From contig NZ_RXHS01000010.1 in assembly GCF_004138125.1 (NCBI RefSeq), forward strand, positions 1 through 64,000: a DNA stretch of 64,000 nucleotides. The letters run 5' to 3'. A program made the position numbers and the translations under genes. This DNA comes from Seramator thermalis (GTDB lineage: Bacteria > Bacteroidota > Bacteroidia > Bacteroidales > Dysgonomonadaceae). Below are positions 8,310 to 20,066 of this stretch, in pieces. The notes beneath the pieces are model-generated. The model saw nothing but the letters and a program-made list of their open reading frames with translations. It ran no database searches and had not been told where the DNA came from. The stretch's first letter is position 1. Every line of letters begins with the position of its first letter.

Positions 8310-9668
8310 TCAGAATTTACTGAAGATAAGATCCATCCTCATATTTTCGGGTTTTTTGCTTATAGCAACTGCCGAAGGGGTCATTAGGTGTGACATCGAG
8401 CTGGTTACCTGATAAGAGTACCCAGAAGGATCCGTCTTTGAGATATAATTAATGGCCACAGGAACCAGCAGATAAGTAATATCTTGGAGTTTTTCGCCTT
8501 TGTTTGCCTGTAGCTGTTTGTAGTAATTAATCATGGGAGAGACGTTGGAAAAATTATACTGAAATTTCGAGTCGAGAGTTGCATAAAAAGTCGTCAGATT
8601 ATTGTACATTTTTCGATTTTCGAAAAACCCACTTAGCGAATCTTTGTTGATAAGCAGCACTGCTTGAGGCGGTGATAGCTTGAATTTTTCTTCCGATTCG
8701 TTGGGAAGGGCCTGTATTGTAAGATTTGCCAAACTTAATGAATGCGATTCGAGCTGATCTGCAATCTGCGATAATGGGAAAGTTATTTCGGTGATCACTC
8801 CTGCCGGGGATTTTAAGTAGGTATATTCATCATTCTCCAACAGTAGTTGATTGTTTGTGTTCTGAATCCGGTTTATTTGGGTAACCTCCGGTGTAATGCT
8901 GATGCCGAGCGAACTTACATAAGTAGAATCTACTCCCGTAGAGCTTTTTCCGATATAGTGATAATGGACGAAAAGATGTGTGTAGTCCACATTCAATACT
9001 GTGCTTTTTCCAAAGGTAGTCGTAATATACAATCCTTTCAGTAATTGGTGAAAGATATTCGTATTGATAGGCGTTTCGGGATGATCGATTTGGTAATTCA
9101 GAATTTTTTGTCCCAACGAATTCGGTAATTTTACATCCATGTAATATTCTATGGAATCGGTATAGTAATCCGAAACTTTTCTGGAACTTGCTACACTGTA
9201 TGTAGCTTCTCCGATGGGACTAGCGGGATCATAATATCCGTCGATATTGAAATTGGTGTAGAATTTTGAAGTTGGAAGAGTTTTGGTGAGCTCATATGCC
9301 GAAATCTTCATTGGAGCGAGCGAATCGCCAACCCACGAAGAATACGCGATAGACAGTCTGACGGAATCGATAATCGCCCCGTCTTTGAAAGCAAGACCTT
9401 CGGGATAGTAAAATTCGCCGACATAGTCTGATTTTATCTTTCCATATAATGGATCGATGTATTCTCCCAATACCGGATTTTTTGTTTTGGCGAAGATGCT
9501 GTCCACTTGTGAAGTTTTGGCTGTCAGAAAGAGCGTGTCCGAGCCTACCGAAATGACATCTTTCCCCGGTTGAATGGTAAAGCCGAGTTCGCTGATCGTG
9601 TCATCACACGAAACGAGTATAGTCGTAATCAGTGCCAATAAAAATATCCACGGAATTTGAATCTTCAT
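8310..9668 (-). CDS. DUF4270 lipoprotein
   Basis: A 452-aa exported protein. The signal peptide MKIQIPWIFLLALITTILVS ends in a lipobox with Cys21, followed by DDTISELGFTIQPGKD, the characteristic start of DUF4270 proteins of Bacteroidetes. The rest is beta-rich with no enzymatic motif that I recognise. The family's function is unknown; a place on the cell envelope follows from the lipobox. It lies downstream of the half-length glycogen synthase, an arrangement known from other Bacteroidales, and converges on ruvB. Confidence 0.85.
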   Translation of the reverse strand: MKIQIPWIFLLALITTILVSCDDTISELGFTIQPGKDVISVGSDTLFLTAKTSQVDSIFAKTKNPVLGEYIDPLYGKIKSDYVGEFYYPEGLAFKDGAIIDSVRLSIAYSSWVGDSLAPMKISAYELTKTLPTSKFYTNFNIDGYYDPASPIGEATYSVASSRKVSDYYTDSIEYYMDVKLPNSLGQKILNYQIDHPETPINTNIFHQLLKGLYITTTFGKSTVLNVDYTHLFVHYHYIGKSSTGVDSTYVSSLGISITPEVTQINRIQNTNNQLLLENDEYTYLKSPAGVITEITFPLSQIADQLESHSLSLANLTIQALPNESEEKFKLSPPQAVLLINKDSLSGFFENRKMYNNLTTFYATLDSKFQYNFSNVSPMINYYKQLQANKGEKLQDITYLLVPVAINYISKTDPSGYSYQVTSSMSHLMTPSAVAISKKPENMRMDLIFSKF

Positions 9669-9824
9669 TCGTTGCGAAAATTTGTAATTTGTGCGGCAAA
9701 TATCCGAAAAAAAAAGCGGATAAAAAAACCAACCTTGTGGTTTCGTGCGTTTTTTAATTTAATTTTTATATCCTCTTATATCCTCACAAAGGATTCATCT
9801 CCATTTGAAAATAAGGAATAGATC

Positions 9825-10643
9825 TCAAGACAATATCTTTTCGTAAAAATTCTCGATGCGCTCCACATTTTTATCAAAATCTTCTTCATAGTCAAGAAAA
9901 TTGATATTTTTTTCGCCAATGTATTCCGATATAGACCTGTCAATTTGTCGGCTACCCTGTATCACTCCGTCAGAATAGTCCACGGCTATTTTCGTGAGTT
10001 CAACGAAGTCAATGGGCTCACGTTTGGAAATTTCTGCTATTTCGGGGTCTCCGATAGTGTCGAAACGCAATTTTTGAGGGAATCCCTTTCGGAAAGGTTT
10101 TAAAAAGGTTTCATCGTAGATTGAATAAACTACTTTCGAGTTTTTGAAACAGGGGTCTTCGGAATATCCTTTTTTGATATAAAAAGGCGCCACCGCAGTA
10201 AACCATCCATGACAATGGATGATATCGGGTATCCATCGAAGTTTTTTGATAGTTTCCATTACCCCGCGAATAAAAAAGATGCTGCGCTCGTCGTTATCGT
10301 CATACTCCTCTCCGTTTTTATCGACCAATGCTCCCCTATTCTGAAAGAAATCTTCGTTATCAATAAAATAGACCTGCATGCGAGCCGATTGAATAGAGGC
10401 GACCTTAATGATGAGCGAGTGGTCGGTATCGTCGATGATGAGGTTCATCCCCGAAAGGCGAATCACTTCATGTAATTGGTTTCTACGTTCGTTGATAACT
10501 CCATATTTGGGCATGAAAGTGCGGATTTCGTGGCCGCGTTCCTGTATGGCTTGTGGTAAATTACGCGAAATAGTAGAAATGGGGGTTTCCGGTAGATAAG
10601 GAAAAACTTCCTGCGAAATATACAAAATTTTTTTCTGTTCCAT
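9825..10643 (-). CDS. Glycogen/starch synthase-like, N-terminal GT5 domain only
   Basis: The 272-aa protein starts MEQKKILYISQEVFPYLP and matches the N-terminal (acceptor) half of GT5 glycogen synthases, including the segment PDIIHCHGWFTAVAPFYIK. The usual KxGGL loop is replaced by ETPISTISRNLP, and the C-terminal GT1 domain that binds ADP-glucose is absent. Catalysis on its own is therefore doubtful. Short GT5-only proteins of this size next to panC/panD and DUF4270 are known in Bacteroidales, so this is probably a conserved type and not a recent break. I choose ATG 10643 because a promoter box sits 27 bp upstream, inside the longer reading frame. Confidence 0.8.
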   Translation of the reverse strand: MEQKKILYISQEVFPYLPETPISTISRNLPQAIQERGHEIRTFMPKYGVINERRNQLHEVIRLSGMNLIIDDTDHSLIIKVASIQSARMQVYFIDNEDFFQNRGALVDKNGEEYDDNDERSIFFIRGVMETIKKLRWIPDIIHCHGWFTAVAPFYIKKGYSEDPCFKNSKVVYSIYDETFLKPFRKGFPQKLRFDTIGDPEIAEISKREPIDFVELTKIAVDYSDGVIQGSRQIDRSISEYIGEKNINFLDYEEDFDKNVERIENFYEKILS

Positions 10644-10669
10644 GAAACTGGTTGAAATAAAATTGAGTA

Positions 10670-10677
10670 CAAAGATA
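10670..10677 (-). promoter_or_regulatory. -7 box of the GT5-like gene
   Basis: Minus-strand TATCTTTG fits TAnnTTTG exactly and lies 27 bp upstream of ATG 10643. It excludes the longer start at 10715. Confidence 0.6.
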
Positions 10678-10842
10678 ATAAAAAAAATCCGCATAAATAC
10701 AAAACAAATTTGCAAATAAGTTCATATAATCTGATTTTCAGCATTTTTGGATTTTTTCGATGAATATTCTTCAAAGTTTAACCTTCATAGATTTCGAGAA
10801 AAGATAAAATTTTTGTTGCTTTGCATGTTTTTTCTGAAATAA

Positions 10843-11685
10843 ATGGAAATTGTAAAATCAATCACTCTTCTCGATGATGTGTTAAACGCATTCCGTAAGA
10901 AAGGTAAAACCATTGGTTTAGTCCCTACAATGGGAGCTTTACACGAAGGGCATGCTGCACTGGTAAAACGATGTGTTGTCGAAAATGATATAGCGGCCGT
11001 AAGTGTTTTTGTCAATCCGACTCAATTTAATAATCCCGAAGATTTGCGGCTTTATCCGCGAACGCTCGATGCCGATTGTGCTCTGCTCGAAAAACTTGGT
11101 GTGGACGTTGTTTTTGCGCCCGATGTAGATGAAATGTATCCGGAACCGGATACGAGAGTTTTCGATTTTGGAATGTTGGACAAAGTGATGGAAGGACGAT
11201 TTCGCCCGGGTCATTTCAATGGCGTTGCACAGATCGTAAGCAAATTGTTTTACGCGGTGAAACCGGATAAAGCTTATTTCGGAGAAAAAGATTTTCAACA
11301 ATTGGCCATTATTCGCGAAATGGTGAAGCAACTGCAGATCCCGGTCGAAATTATTGCGGTTCCTATCGTTCGCGAGCAAAGCGGACTTGCCCTCAGCAGC
11401 AGAAACATGAGACTGACACCGCAACAGCGAGAAACCGCTTCGGAGATTTTTAAAACACTCGAAATGAGTGCTGACTTGATCGAAAAACAATCTGTTGAAG
11501 ACGTTAAAAAGTTTGTAGTTAATCGCATAAACAATCACGATGCATTAAGTGTTGAATATTTTGAAATTGTAGATGGCGAAACGTTACAAGCCATTTTTGA
11601 TTGGACTGATTCTCAGTATATTGTCGGATGCATTGCGGTGTTTTGTGGCGAAGTCCGGCTGATTGATAATATTCGTTATAAATGA
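10843..11685 (+). CDS. panC: Pantoate--beta-alanine ligase
   Basis: PanC condenses pantoate with beta-alanine using ATP, giving pantothenate for coenzyme A. The 280-aa protein has the nucleotide-binding [12 protein letters not shown] motif (HIGH-like), the FVNPTQF segment, the [11 protein letters not shown] loop, GEKDFQQL and the SSRNMRL motif. It is divergent from the GT5-like gene and followed after 7 bp by panD, which supplies its beta-alanine. The C-terminus (GEVRLIDNI) is complete. Confidence 0.97.
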   Translation: MEIVKSITLLDDVLNAFRKKGKTIGLVPTMGALHEGHAALVKRCVVENDIAAVSVFVNPTQFNNPEDLRLYPRTLDADCALLEKLGVDVVFAPDVDEMYPEPDTRVFDFGMLDKVMEGRFRPGHFNGVAQIVSKLFYAVKPDKAYFGEKDFQQLAIIREMVKQLQIPVEIIAVPIVREQSGLALSSRNMRLTPQQRETASEIFKTLEMSADLIEKQSVEDVKKFVVNRINNHDALSVEYFEIVDGETLQAIFDWTDSQYIVGCIAVFCGEVRLIDNIRYK

Positions 11686-11692
11686 AAGAGTT

Positions 11693-12046
11693 ATGTGGAT
11701 TGAAATGTTGAAATCTAAAATACATCGAGCTGTGGTTACCGATGCAAATCTTAACTACAAGGGCAGCATTACGCTCGATGAAGATCTCATCGATGCTGCA
11801 GGGTTGAGAGTTCATGAAAAAGTGTCGGTGGTGAACAATAACAACGGAGAACGTTTCGAAACGTACGTGATTCGTGGCGAAAGGGGCTCGGGAATTGTTT
11901 GCCTGAATGGAGCTGCGGCTCGAAAGGTTCAAGTGGGCGATGTCATTATTGTGATGAGTTATGCACTGATGACACCCGAGGAGGCAGACAATTTCGAACC
12001 GGTAATAGTGAACTTGGATGGAAAAACAAATCGAACTGTAAGATAG
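11693..12046 (+). CDS. panD: Aspartate 1-decarboxylase
   Basis: PanD makes beta-alanine from aspartate. From ATG 11693 the 117-aa proenzyme begins [16 protein letters not shown] and has the self-cleavage site Gly24-Ser25 (NYKGS), whose serine becomes the pyruvoyl cofactor. The conserved motifs [12 protein letters not shown] and GDVIIVMSY are present. An in-frame start at 11663 would overlap panC and displace the Ser25 position, so 11693 is preferred. The next hairpin (12076-12112) ends the panCD unit. Confidence 0.96.
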   Translation: MWIEMLKSKIHRAVVTDANLNYKGSITLDEDLIDAAGLRVHEKVSVVNNNNGERFETYVIRGERGSGIVCLNGAAARKVQVGDVIIVMSYALMTPEEADNFEPVIVNLDGKTNRTVR

Positions 12047-12075
12047 TCAATATTATATATAGAATACAACCACTG

Positions 12076-12112
12076 AAACCGACGTCTGTGGAGAGCAGTC
12101 GTCGGTTTTTTT
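12076..12112 (+). terminator. Intrinsic terminator after panD
   Basis: Stem AAACCGACG (12076-12084) pairs with 12100-12108, followed by a T run. Confidence 0.8.
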
Positions 12113-12125
12113 GACAGCCTAAAAA

Positions 12126-13448
12126 GTGTATTCGAATAAACGAATTCTCAGAATCAGTGCCCCACTTTTATTTAGTTTGCTGGCACAAAACATTCTGCAA
12201 GTAATCGATACTGCATTTCTTGGCCGAGTAGGAGAAGTGGAGTTGGGTGCCTCGGCATTGGCGGGGGTGCTCTATATTGCCATTTTTACGCTCGGGTTTG
12301 GGTTCAGCATGGGAAGTCAGATTCTTATCGGACGTCGCAATGGTGAACAGAACTATCGACAAATTGGCGAAATTGTTATTCAGGGAATCCTGTTCTTAAG
12401 CATGCTTGCTGCTGTATTGATTCCGTTGATGAGTTTTGCTTCGCGACACTGGCTGCCTTTGCTTTTTGAGTCGGAGCATATAGCTGAGGCTGTTACCGAA
12501 TATCTTGTCTGGCGAATTTTCGGAATCTTTTTTGCTTTTGCCAATGTCATGTTTCGTGCTTTTTTCATGGGAATAGCACAAACCAAAGTATTGACATGGA
12601 ATGCAATTGTCATGGCGCTCGTGAACATAGTCCTCGATTATGCTCTTATCTTCGGAAATTTCGGCATGCCGAAAATGGGGATTGGAGGAGCTGCACTTGC
12701 ATCGGTAATTGCCGAAATTGCATCAATGTTATTTTTCGTTATCTATTTAATGAAAAACATCGATTTCAAAAAATATGGGTTCAATATCATCCGTTTACGT
12801 TGGCCTGTAATGAAACGGATTCTCGATATTTCCGTTTTTATGATGATTCAGAATGTTGTTTCTATCGGGACGTGGATGCTGTTTTTCCTTTTCATCGAAA
12901 ATTATTTGGGAGAACGACCTTTGGCAGTCGCCAATATTGTTCGGAGTTTCTATATGATTCTTACTATTCCGGCAAATGCGCTTTCGGCTACCACCAATAC
13001 ATTGGTGAGCAACACGATAGGGGCGGGACGTAGAGATGAAGTGTTTTCACTTGTAAAACGTATTAGCCGGATGAGCTTTGCGATAATTGTTGTTGTAGCT
13101 CTCTGTGTAGCAATATTTCCCAAAGCCGTCATAGCAATTTATACCAACGATCCCTCGCTCATCGACGATACGGTGATACCGCTTTATGTATTGCTTTCGG
13201 CATTACCTTTCTATAGTGTGGGTGGTGCCTTGTTCAGCGCCGTTTCGGGTACGGGTAATACGCGTACGGCGTTGGTTTTCGAATTGGTAACGATGATTTT
13301 TTATGTTTCGTACATGTGGCTCATCATCGTGCATTTGCGATCTTCCGTTGCGATTGCCTGGACTACCGAACATTTATATTGGATTTTTCTGCTGATTATG
13401 TCATCCGTTTATTTAAGAAGTGGAGAATGGAAAAACAGGCAAATTTGA
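12126..13448 (+). CDS. MATE-family efflux transporter
   Basis: A 440-aa inner-membrane protein with about twelve hydrophobic segments in two similar halves, the MATE layout. It begins MYSNKRILRISAPLLFSLLAQNILQVIDTAF-like, with the family's conserved region LGRVGEVELGASALAG. MATE proteins export cationic or amphipathic compounds driven by Na+ or H+. Substrate is unknown. The start is a GTG at 12126, directly after the panD terminator; no ATG lies upstream in frame. The C-terminus overlaps the upstream extension of the next gene but not its likely start at 13501. Confidence 0.88.
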   Translation: MYSNKRILRISAPLLFSLLAQNILQVIDTAFLGRVGEVELGASALAGVLYIAIFTLGFGFSMGSQILIGRRNGEQNYRQIGEIVIQGILFLSMLAAVLIPLMSFASRHWLPLLFESEHIAEAVTEYLVWRIFGIFFAFANVMFRAFFMGIAQTKVLTWNAIVMALVNIVLDYALIFGNFGMPKMGIGGAALASVIAEIASMLFFVIYLMKNIDFKKYGFNIIRLRWPVMKRILDISVFMMIQNVVSIGTWMLFFLFIENYLGERPLAVANIVRSFYMILTIPANALSATTNTLVSNTIGAGRRDEVFSLVKRISRMSFAIIVVVALCVAIFPKAVIAIYTNDPSLIDDTVIPLYVLLSALPFYSVGGALFSAVSGTGNTRTALVFELVTMIFYVSYMWLIIVHLRSSVAIAWTTEHLYWIFLLIMSSVYLRSGEWKNRQI

Positions 13449-13500
13449 GGAAAACTGTTCATAGTTTTATTTATCTTTATTGCCGAAAACGTATTTGTTT

Positions 13501-16589
<3,089 letters not shown>

Positions 16590-16676
16590 GAAGATTCGAT
16601 GAATATTTTACGAATGAACTAACCTTAATCGAAAACTGTTATATAGAAAGCTATGTTTAATTTAATAAAAAACCAA

Positions 16677-17207
16677 ATGAAAATCAAAATTTTAAATGTG
16701 AGAACGTTCCTTTGCTGTTTGCTCGCGGCAGGAACCGTATCGTTTGTGTCATGCACCGGACAAAAGAAGGATGAGACGAAAGAAACGAAAGAAATCGTCA
16801 TCGAAAGAAATTCCGAAGGAAATATTACCGATTTCAAGGTTTATTCCTATGAACAGAAGGACGATGTAGTGCGTGCTGCAGAAGAAGAGCTGGATCGGAT
16901 GAACAAGCAGATCGACGAAATGAAAGCATCCTTAAACGATAAAAGCGAGGAACTTTCAGCAGAAGCCAAAGCTGCATACGAAGAAGCTATTGCCGATCTC
17001 GAAAAATCGCGCGACGATTATCAAGCTAAGATCGATGAACTCAAAAACAGCTCCGAAAATACATGGGAACAAGCCAAAGCTGATGTCAATGAAGCTTATC
17101 GCAAAACGGAGAACAGCTTGGAAAAAGGATGGGAGAATTTGAAGGAAGGCGTCGAAAATGCTGCTTCCGATGTCAAGGAAAGGGTGGAAGATGCCACAAA
17201 GAAGTAG
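16677..17207 (+). CDS. Small coiled-coil lipoprotein
   Basis: A 176-aa protein with signal peptide and lipobox (VSFVSCTGQKKDE), then a long charged helical region rich in Glu, Lys and Ala with repeated EKS/EEL heptads, ending in a segment WENLKEGVENAASDVKERVEDA that resembles YtxH/LEA-type amphipathic repeats. No catalytic motif. It is probably a periplasmic envelope or stress-type lipoprotein. I prefer ATG 16677 to 16653 because the signal peptide starts there. Confidence 0.7.
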   Translation: MKIKILNVRTFLCCLLAAGTVSFVSCTGQKKDETKETKEIVIERNSEGNITDFKVYSYEQKDDVVRAAEEELDRMNKQIDEMKASLNDKSEELSAEAKAAYEEAIADLEKSRDDYQAKIDELKNSSENTWEQAKADVNEAYRKTENSLEKGWENLKEGVENAASDVKERVEDATKK

Positions 17208-17402
17208 AAATGTAGTAAATGTGAGGTGAAAAAAGATTGTTTAGGTCAATCGAAAAAAACGGAGAGTGTTCATATCCTTATACTTATTACGGAGTTGCAT
17301 CAGAGGTAACATGGAGGAACATGGGAGTTGCCTCGGAGCTATGTCGGAGCTATAGCGTAGGAAGGTTAGAGATAGATTGGAATTAGGTGATGGAAGTAGC
17401 GT

Positions 17403-17429
17403 AAAATAAATCGTGTCACGATTTATTTT
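17403..17429. terminator. 27-bp perfect palindrome, probable terminator
   Basis: AAAATAAATCGTG and its exact reverse complement flank a single T. The A-rich and T-rich arms fit a bidirectional terminator for the coiled-coil lipoprotein gene, 196 bp upstream. The stretch from 17208 to here has no gene; it contains short direct repeats (GGAGTTGC twice, CGGAGCTAT twice). Confidence 0.6.
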
Positions 17430-17463
17430 CTTACAACTCCATTTCCTTTTTTATTAATGGGTC

Positions 17464-17692
17464 ATCCCTACGGGATTTGGATTTTGGTTTGTTATCTTTT
17501 TCTACCAAAAGGTTGTCCCTACGGGACAAAACACAATTTCGTAAGCTCCGTAAGAGCGCATACCTCCGGGATAATTACATTCCCATGCTTCGTAAAATTA
17601 CATCCGTGGAATAATATTTCATTAAGCTCCGTAGGAGCATGCTTATGGTAGAACATAATTCATACAATCATTTTACATAGCCCCATCGGGGC
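17464..17692. repeat. REP-like hairpin cluster beside the Y1 transposase
   Basis: Short hairpins with three-base loops are spaced over 230 bp: 17464-17476 (ATCCC-TAC-GGGAT), 17513-17529 (TTGTCCC-TAC-GGGACAA), 17626-17638 (GCTCC-GTA-GGAGC) and 17680-17692 (GCCCC-ATC-GGGGC). A weaker one is at 17545-17557. The cluster ends 10 bp from the stop of a REP-associated transposase gene, the usual setting of REP elements. Confidence 0.75.
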
Positions 17693-17701
17693 GGCCATTC
17701 T

Positions 17702-18163
17702 TTAATCATAAAAATCAAATACATATTCGTCCTTAAATTCAATTTCAAATTTCATCAACATATCCAAATATTCTTCTTTGAATGTTTTCAACTGATGATG
17801 CTTTTCCTGATTCAGAATGTATTGAATTACTTCATTCCGTTGAGAACGTGAATAAGAAAATGCTCCGTATCCTTCTTGCCACTGAAACTTTCCTTTGACG
17901 AAACGATTATCATTAATCCATTTGGAAGAAACAGCCTTTAAATCTCGCATCAAATCAGAAACCCTCAAACTCGGGGGTAATTCAAAAAACACATGAACAT
18001 GGTCTCTCCAGCCTCCAATAGATAAAAGAAACACATTATCATTCTTTAAAATTCCCGACATATATTTATGCAAGTTGTCACGAAAACTGTCAGTTATTAT
18101 ATTTTCTCTGCCTTTAACGGCAAAAACGCAATGGATATTGATTTGTGAGTAAGTATTAGCCAT
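17702..18163 (-). CDS. REP-associated tyrosine transposase (Y1, IS200-like)
   Basis: A 153-aa HUH-family single-strand DNA nuclease. It shows the HUH motif in GGWRDHVHVFFELP, the segment FQWQEGYGAFSYS, and the C-terminal helix with the likely nucleophilic Tyr in NEVIQYILNQEKHH. There is no accessory TnpB and no typical IS200 end, but a group of short hairpins lies just downstream, so a domesticated RAYT that acts on REP sequences is more likely than a mobile IS200. It has its own promoter box 8 bp upstream of the ATG. The frame is intact. Confidence 0.85.
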   Translation of the reverse strand: MANTYSQINIHCVFAVKGRENIITDSFRDNLHKYMSGILKNDNVFLLSIGGWRDHVHVFFELPPSLRVSDLMRDLKAVSSKWINDNRFVKGKFQWQEGYGAFSYSRSQRNEVIQYILNQEKHHQLKTFKEEYLDMLMKFEIEFKDEYVFDFYD

Positions 18164-18171
18164 TTATGCAA

Positions 18172-18179
18172 CAAATTTA
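18172..18179 (-). promoter_or_regulatory. -7 box of the Y1 transposase gene
   Basis: Minus-strand TAAATTTG fits TAnnTTTG. Only 8 bp separate it from the ATG at 18163, so the transcript may have almost no leader. Confidence 0.45.
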
Positions 18180-18351
18180 TTGAGTGAGACATTATCTTTT
18201 ATGTACTCAGGTATCGCGAAATGCAATTTAGAAATGAATGAGCGCTAAAAAATGATTTTATAAAAATAATTTCCCTACAAACTTACAAAACAATTTAAAT
18301 AATTAAAAACGAATCAAAAGAATATATATTGGCTTCCAAACTCACTTATAT

Positions 18352-18966
18352 TCAGTTATTCACATCCCCGTAGGCTCGTTTTATTTTATCCACTTGTTCT
18401 TTGTGCTTTCTGGCTTTGTAACGCTGGATGTTTCTCACCGGATCGAGATCGATATCGCGATAGCGCGGCGTAATGAAATTTCTCAGCGTGCGCATCCATT
18501 CGGGCGAATCTTCATCGGCATAGATGCCCAAATCGTAATCGTTGCGGGTGTGTTGCGTGAATTGAGAAATGCTTCGTGCGTTGGGGACCGGATGAATTTT
18601 TCCGTCGGAATAGTCGATGGCTGCTCTGTCGGGTTGGGACGATCCCGGAATTCTTGCTTTTTCGGCGATATCCTTTTCTGTCTTTACGATTTCTTCGGGA
18701 GTGACAGGCCAGTTTGAAATGACATTGTCGTAGCGTGTGGGTAATTTGGTGGTGGGAGAAACTTTTAAAACCTCGGAACTTTGGTTTTGCGATTGTTGAG
18801 GGTTTTGGTATTGAAGTTTCGGTGCCGAATTGAGTCCCGAATTTTTGATTGATTCTTTCAATCTGTACTTAAATTCCTCATTGGTTTGCTGTGCATCAGT
18901 CTCTTCTGAAAATGTTACAAAAGCTGCCACAACAATAATAAAATATGCGGTGCAAAAATGATCCAT
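18352..18966 (-). CDS. Exported hypothetical protein
   Basis: About 204 aa starting MDHFCTAYFIIVVAAFV, with a probable signal peptide cleaved near TDAQQ. The mature part is polar, rich in Gln, Asn and Pro at the front (QYQNPQQSQNQSS), then a conserved-looking block with DYDLGIYADEDSPEWMR and a basic C-terminal helix. I do not recognise the family. It lies 29 bp downstream of the coiled-coil membrane protein and is probably in the same transcript. An upstream in-frame start at 18990 would overlap that gene's stop. Confidence 0.6.
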   Translation of the reverse strand: MDHFCTAYFIIVVAAFVTFSEETDAQQTNEEFKYRLKESIKNSGLNSAPKLQYQNPQQSQNQSSEVLKVSPTTKLPTRYDNVISNWPVTPEEIVKTEKDIAEKARIPGSSQPDRAAIDYSDGKIHPVPNARSISQFTQHTRNDYDLGIYADEDSPEWMRTLRNFITPRYRDIDLDPVRNIQRYKARKHKEQVDKIKRAYGDVNN

Positions 18967-18995
18967 TTTTGGGAATTTAGGTGGAAGCAACGCCC

Positions 18996-19886
18996 CTATT
19001 CATCCATTTTGAAACTGAAAGAGCCGATGAGATTTCCGTCGGCAAAAAGGTCGGTTTTGTAGGTGCCGGGCATTAAATATTCCTGAATATCCCAATACAT
19101 CGTAACAGGAGTTTCCTCGCCACCATATTCGATGACTCGTTTCACGGAATATTGAATATCGCGATTTTCATACCGAAAAGTATTGGCCGAGCTCTTTGTC
19201 AAAACATTCCCATCCGGAGCAAGTATTCGTGCGTAAATAGTTCGTTCGCCGGGTTCGGCTGTGATGTTGCGAGCTATCGTAAATGAAATAACAAACCGAG
19301 TGCTCCGACTAAGCCGTTTCTGCTCTTTACCCCGATCATTTACCGCTTTCACACTTATGTTTACCGCATTTAACTGTGCGGCAAGCGATACTTTTTCCGA
19401 CAATTGTTCTCGTTCCTTCGCAACCTGATTCAAGGTGCGGCTTGTCTCCTGATATTGTTGGGTGATTTGCTTATTTTCGGCACGCAACTGTTCGTTTAGT
19501 CGGTTGAGCGAATCGATTTGAACAATGTATGAACGCAATACTTTTCGAAGAGTGGTCAATTCGTCTTTCAACCGTTTAATTTCCTTCTGATCGGAAGCCT
19601 TTGTCATGCGTAACTCTTCTTGCAGCCGTTGTACTTTGGCCTGCTCGTTCTGGAGTTTGTAAAGAAGAGAGTCGTTTTGCACACTGAATTTAAACCCTTC
19701 ATACTGAAGTGAAATTGCTTCGTACTCGTCTTCGAGTTCCTGTTTTTCGATTGCGTACTGTTCTTTCAAATCGTTCACTTGACGGTTTTTGCTTACGGCA
19801 AACCCTATGACAATTGTCAAGACCACGACCAATACTCCAACCAGAGCTATGAGTTGTGGGGTCCGTTCTTTGAAATCGATCTTCAT
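18996..19886 (-). CDS. Membrane-anchored coiled-coil protein
   Basis: The 296-aa protein has a short cytoplasmic start (MKIDFKERTPQ), one transmembrane segment (LIALVGVLVVVLTIVIGFAV), a coiled coil from about residue 35 to 165 (QNEQAKVQRLQEELRMTK and similar heptads) and a beta-rich C-terminal domain from about 180. The C-terminal part (YARILAPDGNVLTKS ... GTYKTDLFADGNLIGS) resembles an Ig-like fold. The domain order suggests an inner-membrane protein facing the periplasm; its role is unknown. A promoter box lies at 19915-19922. Confidence 0.7.
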   Translation of the reverse strand: MKIDFKERTPQLIALVGVLVVVLTIVIGFAVSKNRQVNDLKEQYAIEKQELEDEYEAISLQYEGFKFSVQNDSLLYKLQNEQAKVQRLQEELRMTKASDQKEIKRLKDELTTLRKVLRSYIVQIDSLNRLNEQLRAENKQITQQYQETSRTLNQVAKEREQLSEKVSLAAQLNAVNISVKAVNDRGKEQKRLSRSTRFVISFTIARNITAEPGERTIYARILAPDGNVLTKSSANTFRYENRDIQYSVKRVIEYGGEETPVTMYWDIQEYLMPGTYKTDLFADGNLIGSFSFKMDE

Positions 19887-19914
19887 GAAAAACAGTTATT
19901 CGTTGTGATGCCGG

Positions 19915-19922
19915 CAAAAGTA
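19915..19922 (-). promoter_or_regulatory. -7 box of the coiled-coil gene
   Basis: Minus-strand TACTTTTG fits TAnnTTTG, 28 bp upstream of ATG 19886. Confidence 0.5.
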
Positions 19923-20066
19923 ATCCATTTTGAATAAAAAGCCAATTGTTAAAACAGCTTTTTGTTTAATTTAAGACTAATCGTCCGGTTTTTGCAGAAT
20001 GATACAATCCCCTGCTTATGCGAAGAAACGTTTCTTTCAAAACAATGGCATCCTTTCCTTTTCGGA

